Under the pieces are notes generated by a model. The model was not told the origin of the DNA. It saw nothing but the letters and a program-made list of their open reading frames with translations, and made no database searches. This document shows positions 46,808 to 51,737 of a stretch of 51,737 nucleotides of DNA, in pieces. How positions within the stretch are numbered: the stretch's first letter is position 1; each line of letters opens with the position of its first letter. Origin of the DNA: CAYSPU01 sp964432995 (GTDB taxonomy: Bacteria; Verrucomicrobiota; Verrucomicrobiia; Limisphaerales; JAHDYP01). The DNA lies in contig CAYSPU010000004.1 of the NCBI GenBank assembly GCA_964432995.1, positions 1 to 51,737 of the forward strand. Reading direction: 5' to 3'. The translations under genes and the position numbers were made by a program.

Positions 46808-47184
46808 GGATGCTCGATGGGGACCGTCCACGGTTTTCGAACTGTAGGTTGCGGCCCGGAACCCGAGCCCCGAGCTCCGCGCTCCGAGCTCCGGTTCGTG
46901 GAGAGAGGTGAACCAAGTTGTGTGTTCATGCTCATGCTCGCGCTATGGCCAAGCCGCTAACACAATACTCCGCCCGCGACCAGCCCGGATTGCGGACCCG
47001 GATCCTCGCATAAGTGGCGCCGGGGGTTCGGTCGTCCCCCGTCGGAGCGCGGTTTTCGCCCCAGCAGCCGGGCGTTCTGTCGGCTCCGGGAAGATCCCGC
47101 CTCGGCGGCGGGATCCTATCCAAACGGTGGGGAAGGAGCCCGTGGAGCCTGGATGAGGTGCCCGGAATGCGGGACAAGGAGCAT

Positions 47185-47222
47185 GAACGTGGAACACTGA
47201 ACGTTGAACATCGAACATCGAA
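47185..47222. repeat. Repeat D, copy 4 (single arm)
   Basis: Run of units such as GAACGTG, GAACACT and TTGAACATCGAA. Only one arm is present, unlike D2 and D3. Confidence 0.65.
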
Positions 47223-47553
47223 GGGGAGCGTGTGCGACGTGCCTGCGGTGTCCCCCACCGCCCCCAACCGGGCCTGGAAGGTCATTTGGCGATTCGCAGC
47301 TCGCGGGCGATCGCGGGTCCGCCCGCGGTTCCGGACCGCCCGCCGTCCCGGCGGGCAGCAGCCTCGCCCGCTGGACGCGCATCCGAACCTCCGATCACCT
47401 CCCACCCGCTCGTCGCGGCTGCGACCCGTGACCTGCCTACGCCAAGGCTTCGGCACGGCAGACGTGTCGCGCTCCGTCGGACCGCGGCTCGTCCCCGGCC
47501 GGCCGTAGTCCGGCGACGGCGGGACAGAGGCGGCTGGAGCCGCAGCCATGGGT

Positions 47554-47594
47554 GTGTGCGTTTTGCTGCGGGTCAAGAAGACCCGCGGTCCGAA
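47554..47594 (+). repeat. Dispersed repeat E, copy 3
   Basis: Near-identical to copy E2 in inverted orientation: TTTTGCTGCGGGTC, AAGAAG, then GACCCGCGGTCCGAA-like end. It lies just downstream of the HEAT-repeat gene. Confidence 0.75.
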
Positions 47595-47641
47595 TGCTGC
47601 GGGGCGAGCGTGCAAAACCACGATGCGCTTCGCCTCCTGGC

Positions 47642-48352
47642 TCAACCCCGACCCCTCCGCGCGGCGGCCTCCCGAATGTGGTCCGGCAGCTCCTGCTCCC
47701 GAAGCGCCCGGCAGAGTCGCTCGGCCTCGGCCGCCTGTCCTTCGGCATCGAGATGCGCCACGCAGACCAAGACCGCGTCGGCCACCGCCGTGCGGGTCGG
47801 GTCGGGGGCTCGGCGCAGGTGGGTGCGCAGGGCGCGTGCGGCCTTCGCCGAGCCAATCGATCCCAGGGCCGCTGCCGCCGCTGTCGCCACGCCGGCGTCC
47901 CGATCGCGGAGCAACCGTGCCAGCGCGGGCACACTCGTGGTGTCCCGGCGGGCCCCGATCGAGTGGATAACCCCGATCCGCTGCGTTCCGCTCAGGCGGG
48001 GAAGTCCGCCGCGCAACGCCTCCGACGCCGCGGCCCCGGGCAGGACTTCGAGAACCGCCCGCGCCGCATCCGCGAGGGCAGCGTCGGCCAGCAGAGCCGA
48101 AACCGCCGGCACACACGCGGATGAGCCAATCAGGACGAGTTGGCGGCAGATGTATTCCCTGGCCACACGCGATCCGGCGGTGGGCAGGGCGTCGAGGAGC
48201 CGCTGCTCGAGTGCCGGCTGGCGTGCCGGCTGCCCCGCGGCAGCGCGCACCGCTTCGTCGATCGGCAGCAGCGTCGCGCGCCCGGAACCGGCGGCATACG
48301 TCTTCAGGGCCTCGATGGCTTGACGGAACTCGGGGGTCTCAATGGTGGTCAT
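47642..48352 (-). CDS. HEAT-repeat protein
   Basis: This is a 236-residue alpha-helical protein with HEAT/PBS-lyase-type repeats. SALLADAALADAARAVLEVL, IGARRDTTSVPALARLLRDR and GVATAAAAALGSIGSAKAAR each show the helix-turn-helix pattern of ~30 residues. It has no signal peptide. Such repeats bind other proteins or regulate pathways. The gene starts seven bases after the stop of the ThuA/isomerase fusion, so the two are co-transcribed. In Verrucomicrobia-type genomes similar HEAT proteins are often found with ThuA and oxidoreductase genes, which suggests a joint role. Confidence 0.82.
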   Translation of the reverse strand: MTTIETPEFRQAIEALKTYAAGSGRATLLPIDEAVRAAAGQPARQPALEQRLLDALPTAGSRVAREYICRQLVLIGSSACVPAVSALLADAALADAARAVLEVLPGAAASEALRGGLPRLSGTQRIGVIHSIGARRDTTSVPALARLLRDRDAGVATAAAAALGSIGSAKAARALRTHLRRAPDPTRTAVADAVLVCVAHLDAEGQAAEAERLCRALREQELPDHIREAAARRGRG

Positions 48353-48359
48353 GGGGCAC

Positions 48360-50147
48360 TCATTTCGCCAACTCGACGCACAATTGCTGGAACGGCTCAA
48401 GGGCCAGCGCGTCCGCCTTCCCGGCATTCGGCCCGTTCTCGGGCAACTCCCCGGCGAACATGACGGGAGGCACCGTCTGTTGCCGGATGGTCCGCAGCAC
48501 ACGGTCATACCGACTGTCCCAGCGGCGCCATTCGACGGCGACCAGACGATTGGGCAGCGCCCGAACCGCCCTGACGGGATCCGTGCCCGCGTGCTGCCAG
48601 GCGTCGAGATTGGCACAGACCCCGAGCCGCGGGCCGGCCTCTTTCAAGATCCTCGCCAATTGCCGGGGATCCGCGAACGCGACACGTTGGGCCCGGTTTC
48701 CGCTCGGGATGGCCACGCGCATGTCAAACTCGTCAGCGAGTCTTCCGACCAGCGGCAGGTGTTCGAGCGCGGGCTCGGCGACGAGCGCTTCCACGCCCAG
48801 CTTCCGGGCAAACGCAAACAGCCGGCCCCAGCCCGGTTCATCGGCCGGCGCCTGGCTCACGGTGTAGGTCAGAAGCCGCACGCCCGCCCCGGCAAGCAAC
48901 ATGCGGACCCGGCTCAATTCCTCGTCGGTCAGCGCCGGGTCCAAGGGCCTCGCCAGACCGCCGCCGACCGGCAGTGTAGCGTCGACCCCAAGATAACTGA
49001 CGCCCAGCACCGCCGCGCGCTGCGCCGCCGCCAACAGATCGCCTCCCGCCGGCGATCCCGCCTGCAGCCCGAGCCGCCAGCCGAGCTTCTCCTGGGCCAG
49101 CACGGCCGGCGTCAACCGGCTGCTGGGGGTCGTTGGCGCGTCGAGATCGCCGAGGGCGAACTGGACCGCGGCCAGGTAGAACTCGAGCATCCGGCGATCC
49201 CAGAACACATACGGATTGTGGGCGATCGTGCAATAGAAGGCCCGGCCCCGGCCATAGCCGCGCGCCCAGGCCACGGCATAGTCGTTGTCCGCCCGCAGGC
49301 AATCCCCGCGAGGCGGCCCCTGATTCATGTCGGTCCGGTTCGTATCGAAGCTCAGCAGGACCCGCAGGCGGTCCCGCGAATACGGTTCGTGGACGCGGAA
49401 GAACTCGTCGCGAAAGTCGAACCCTTGACCTCCGAAGCAGCGGACCAGCGGATGGCCGGGGTCGTCCAACTTGAGAAAGACGTGTTCGTTGCTCTCGCGG
49501 TGGTTGGCGCCGCGCCCGCCAATGACCAGGCCGAACTCGGGCCAGTCTTCGATGGCGCCGGGCCACTGCGTGAACGCAACCGAGGATCCGTGGACGCCGA
49601 GCACGCCGCCGCCCGCGACGATGAACTCGATCAGGCTTTGGCGGAGGCTCGGGTCTGTAAAGAGATTGCCGACGTTGTTGTTGAAGAACACGGCGTCGAA
49701 CTGCCGGAGCGATTCCGGTCGGAAGACGGCGGGATCGGTGCCGACGGTGGTGGCGTAGGCCCCGGTCTTCTCGCCCATTCGCGCGAAGGCCAGGCTGGCG
49801 TGCGCGCTCGAGGGATGCCCGCCATAGCCCTCGTTGCCGTTGTAGATCAGCAGGCAACGCGGCCGACGCGGCCGCGCCGGAGCGCGCTCAGGCAGGGCCT
49901 GCTCGATCTTCGAGCGCTCGCCGGGGTCTTTCACCAAGTAGTCCCAGCGAGCGGCCTCCAGCCGCGCGGCGTCGGCAGCGGTCGCGCCGAGGCCATGGAC
50001 GCCGGACAGCCACAGGAGACCAGCGACGGCGAGGACGAACGAGGGCGCGAGAGCCCGGAGACTCCGGGGAAGACAGCTCCGCCCCAGAAACAACGAGGCG
50101 CGAAGAGGCAGGGACGTCCGGCCTCGGGCGTCCGCAGGAGCACGCAT
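48360..50147 (-). CDS. Secreted fusion of a ThuA domain and a sugar isomerase-like TIM barrel
   Basis: With ATG at 50147 the protein is 595 residues. The N-terminal part includes a hydrophobic segment (PSFVLAVAGLLWLSG) suited to export. A ThuA domain spans ~residues 95-335: CLLIYNGNEGYGGHPSS, FDAVFFNNNVGNLFTD, VLGVHGSSVAFTQWPG, ADNDYAVAWARGYGRGRAFY. A C-terminal barrel from ~345 resembles xylose-isomerase-like sugar epimerases (LGWRLGLQAGSPAGG, VRLLTYTVSQAPADEPG, GVCANLDAWQHAG). This predicts binding and isomerisation or processing of a sugar in the periplasm. The first dozen codons lie in repeat J2, so the true start may be further downstream. HEAT and Gfo/Idh/MocA genes flank it on the same strand. 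Confidence 0.82.
   Translation of the reverse strand: MRAPADARGRTSLPLRASLFLGRSCLPRSLRALAPSFVLAVAGLLWLSGVHGLGATAADAARLEAARWDYLVKDPGERSKIEQALPERAPARPRRPRCLLIYNGNEGYGGHPSSAHASLAFARMGEKTGAYATTVGTDPAVFRPESLRQFDAVFFNNNVGNLFTDPSLRQSLIEFIVAGGGVLGVHGSSVAFTQWPGAIEDWPEFGLVIGGRGANHRESNEHVFLKLDDPGHPLVRCFGGQGFDFRDEFFRVHEPYSRDRLRVLLSFDTNRTDMNQGPPRGDCLRADNDYAVAWARGYGRGRAFYCTIAHNPYVFWDRRMLEFYLAAVQFALGDLDAPTTPSSRLTPAVLAQEKLGWRLGLQAGSPAGGDLLAAAQRAAVLGVSYLGVDATLPVGGGLARPLDPALTDEELSRVRMLLAGAGVRLLTYTVSQAPADEPGWGRLFAFARKLGVEALVAEPALEHLPLVGRLADEFDMRVAIPSGNRAQRVAFADPRQLARILKEAGPRLGVCANLDAWQHAGTDPVRAVRALPNRLVAVEWRRWDSRYDRVLRTIRQQTVPPVMFAGELPENGPNAGKADALALEPFQQLCVELAK
50105..50133 (-). repeat. Dispersed repeat J, copy 2
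   Basis: Inverted copy of 21849-21877, including the palindrome GGACGCCCGAGGCCGG. It lies at the 5' end of the ThuA/isomerase gene. Confidence 0.65.
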
Positions 50148-50262
50148 CTGCTGCCCGCAACCGAATGTACACACAGGGCCGCGTGGCCCTACCTGCCGCA
50201 GTTGGTTACCCCGATGACAGGTTGGGCGCGCCGGATGCACTTGTTTCGTCGACTGCTCCTCG

Positions 50263-50289
50263 CGGCGCCCTCGGAGAGGTCGCCCTGCC
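50263..50289 (-). repeat. Dispersed hairpin repeat A, copy 7
   Basis: Full hairpin on the minus strand, 19 bases after the stop of the Gfo/Idh/MocA gene, in sense orientation to it. Confidence 0.85.
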
Positions 50290-50308
50290 TGATGATTCAC
50301 CGGGCGTC

Positions 50309-51737
50309 TCATAATCTCCACGGCGCGCGTGCGGTTCGCGAGCGCAGTCGGTTGGCGCTTTCCGGTTCCGGGAAGACCTCCCGGGCCGGGTCCCAACGGA
50401 GCGATTGGCCGGTCCAGAAGGCGATGTTGGCGAGGTGCCCCAGCGAGGCGGAGCGATGGCCGATCTCCTCGTGCGCACTCGGGGGCCGGCGGGTGCGGAT
50501 TCCATTGAGCCACCGGGCGTGATGGTCGTTCGCACCGGGGCTGGCCTCGCGCGTCTTCAGGCCGATTTCGCGAAGCAGTTCTTCCGGGCCGGCTTCGACG
50601 GGGCCGCCGGTCGTCATGCTGGTCACCCAGCCGCGTTCCCCGACAAACACCGCCCCGAAATTCCCCGCCAACCGGGCCCCGGCCGGCACCGCCCCATACG
50701 CCTCTGCCACCATTCCCCAATGATCCACAAAATGCAGCAACGTCCCGTTCGCGTAGCGACAGGTCATCGTCGGGAATTCCTTTGCGGCCGGATGCAGCAC
50801 CTCGACCGGACCGCTTTCCTCGAAGCCCAGCGCGTATTGCAGCACGTCGGCCGAGTGCGCCAAATGCCACGTGAGCGATGTCACCCCGAAGGCGTCGTCG
50901 AACGACCACGGCACCACCCCGGGGCTGGGGTTGGTGTGGTAGAGGCGGTTATAGGGCCGCCACGGGGCCGGTCCCACCCACAGTTCCCAGTCCAATCCCT
51001 CCGGCACCGGCTCGGGCGGCAACGCAAAATCCATCGGCACATACGCTTTCCCGGCGCTCTCCGCGTTCACCACCGCCGCGAAGGGGCGGAAGCGTTCGCC
51101 GGCCGTCCACAACGCGAGGCTGTTCATGAGCGTGAACACCCGGTGGACTTTGCCCAGCCCGCCTTTCCGGACGAACTCGCACACCTGACCGATGGTGGGG
51201 ATGGACCGGTATTGCGAGCCGGTTTGGAAAACGCGGCCGTAGCGCCGCACCGTGTCCACCACCCGGCGGCCTTCGTCGATCGTCATCGAGATCGGTTTCT
51301 CGCAGTAGACATCCTTGCCGGCCTTGGCGGCGTCCACCGACTGCAGGGCATGCCAATGATCCGGCGTGGCAATGACCACCGCATCGAGATCCGCCCGCGC
51401 CAGCAACTCGCGGTAGTCCACGTAGGCCGCGCAACCCCGGTAGGTGCCACCCGCCTGCGCCGCACCATACCGCCCCTCGACCACTCCTTTCCCCTTCTCG
51501 CGGCGCTCGCGGTCGACATCGCACACCCCCAACACTTGAAATGCCGGGTCACCCGCCACCCGATGCACGTGACCGGAACCCATCGCCCCCAACCCGATCA
51601 CTCCCACCGTCACGCGGGCACTCGGCGCCACGGCACCGCCAGCGCCCAAGGCTGAAGACGGAATCACGGTCGGCACCATCCAAGCCGCCGCGGCCGCGGC
51701 CGCGCTTTGACGAAGAAAGACACGTCGAGCCCTGCCG
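50309..51737 (-). CDS. Tat-exported Gfo/Idh/MocA oxidoreductase (5' end beyond window)
   Basis: The frame is open to the window end. The visible N-terminus reads RARRVFLRQSAAAAAAAWMV, a twin-arginine signal (RRVFLRQ) without the first few residues, so the gene starts outside the window. The Rossmann domain has GVIGLGAMGSGHV. Downstream are AVVIATPDHWHALQS and GKDVYCEKPISMTIDEG, which carry the conserved Lys of the CEKP motif. The C-terminal part has WWHLAHS-like and DHWGMV substrate-domain sequence (LTWHLAHSADVLQ, FVDHWGM). Tat export with bound NAD(P) is typical of periplasmic sugar oxidoreductases. It probably works with the ThuA and DUF1080 proteins nearby. Confidence 0.9.
   Translation of the reverse strand, partial: GRARRVFLRQSAAAAAAAWMVPTVIPSSALGAGGAVAPSARVTVGVIGLGAMGSGHVHRVAGDPAFQVLGVCDVDRERREKGKGVVEGRYGAAQAGGTYRGCAAYVDYRELLARADLDAVVIATPDHWHALQSVDAAKAGKDVYCEKPISMTIDEGRRVVDTVRRYGRVFQTGSQYRSIPTIGQVCEFVRKGGLGKVHRVFTLMNSLALWTAGERFRPFAAVVNAESAGKAYVPMDFALPPEPVPEGLDWELWVGPAPWRPYNRLYHTNPSPGVVPWSFDDAFGVTSLTWHLAHSADVLQYALGFEESGPVEVLHPAAKEFPTMTCRYANGTLLHFVDHWGMVAEAYGAVPAGARLAGNFGAVFVGERGWVTSMTTGGPVEAGPEELLREIGLKTREASPGANDHHARWLNGIRTRRPPSAHEEIGHRSASLGHLANIAFWTGQSLRWDPAREVFPEPESANRLRSRTARAPWRL

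Larger units (their letters stand above)
46516..47641. other. 1.1-kb repeat-rich intergenic region
   Basis: The spacer before the HEAT-repeat gene's 3' end is the longest gene-free stretch in the window. It contains repeat A6 (46781-46807), an L-type sequence (46861-46905), repeat N2 (46991-47040), repeat D4 (47185-47222) and repeat E3 (47554-47594), plus GC-rich palindromes between. Long open frames here are repeat-encoded, and no gene is supported. Confidence 0.65.

Overview
The window is about 51.7 kb of GC-rich bacterial chromosome. The gene content suggests a Verrucomicrobia-type bacterium, perhaps of the Pedosphaera/Limisphaera group. Indicators are secreted DUF1080 and ThuA proteins, a Tat-exported Gfo/Idh/MocA oxidoreductase, a 1707-residue CotH/lamin-tail surface protein, a DUF2961 protein and a small protein ending in a VPDSG/PEP-CTERM-like sorting signal. 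This assignment is inferred from family content; there is no rRNA gene here to confirm it. I saw no rRNA, CRISPR array, phage module or transposase, and no tRNA by eye.

Layout. 0.6-2.5 kb (+): a small conserved protein and a double-DUF1080 lipoprotein. 2.6-7.7 kb (-): the CotH/lamin-tail protein. 8.1-13 kb (+): an RRM RNA-binding protein, a GalU-like nucleotidyltransferase and a 1132-residue sugar kinase/UDPGP fusion. 13-23.7 kb (-): a broken AbrB/PIN toxin-antitoxin pair, an OmpR-type two-component system, a DUF4139-like secreted protein, an AbiEii-type nucleotidyltransferase with a small partner, a glycoside-hydrolase-like protein, a DUF2961 protein and a hotdog thioesterase. 24.1-27.3 kb (+): a stand-alone E2-type acyltransferase and an ArnT-like glycosyltransferase. 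27.3-31.4 kb (-): CCA-adding enzyme/poly(A) polymerase, a UPF0104-type membrane protein, a sugar isomerase and ribosomal protein S21. 32.2-44.2 kb (+): the VPDSG-CTERM-like protein, ThuA, a translationally coupled ZIP/small membrane protein/FtsX permease/ABC ATPase operon, a polytopic membrane protein, NosL, an NPCBM-GH27 galactosidase, a bactofilin and an outer-membrane barrel. 44.2-51.7 kb (-): a QueC-like PP-loop protein, YjbQ, DUF1080, a HEAT-repeat protein, a ThuA/isomerase fusion and the Tat-signal oxidoreductase, which runs off the window end.

How the genes work together. The largest theme is extracytoplasmic sugar processing: three DUF1080 domains, two ThuA domains, sugar isomerase domains, a Gfo/Idh/MocA oxidoreductase, GH27, a GH-like protein and DUF2961. 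The second is metal handling: ZIP, an FtsX-type ABC exporter, a Cys-motif membrane protein and NosL, which look like one locus interrupted by repeats.

The most striking feature is the intergenic DNA. It is packed with at least a dozen families of short, structured, dispersed repeats, named A to N here. Family A is a hairpin (arms GGCGACCTC and GAGGGCGCC, loop TCC) found seven times, mostly in sense orientation after gene ends. Families B and C are three- and four-stem cloverleaf-like elements. A composite of A+B and flanking sequence forms a ~300-bp inverted repeat on either side of the ZIP-ABC operon. Some copies appear to have redefined genes: one supplies the stop codon of the kinase fusion and truncates a PIN toxin, one supplies a probable start codon, and one encodes the N-terminus of a ThuA fusion.
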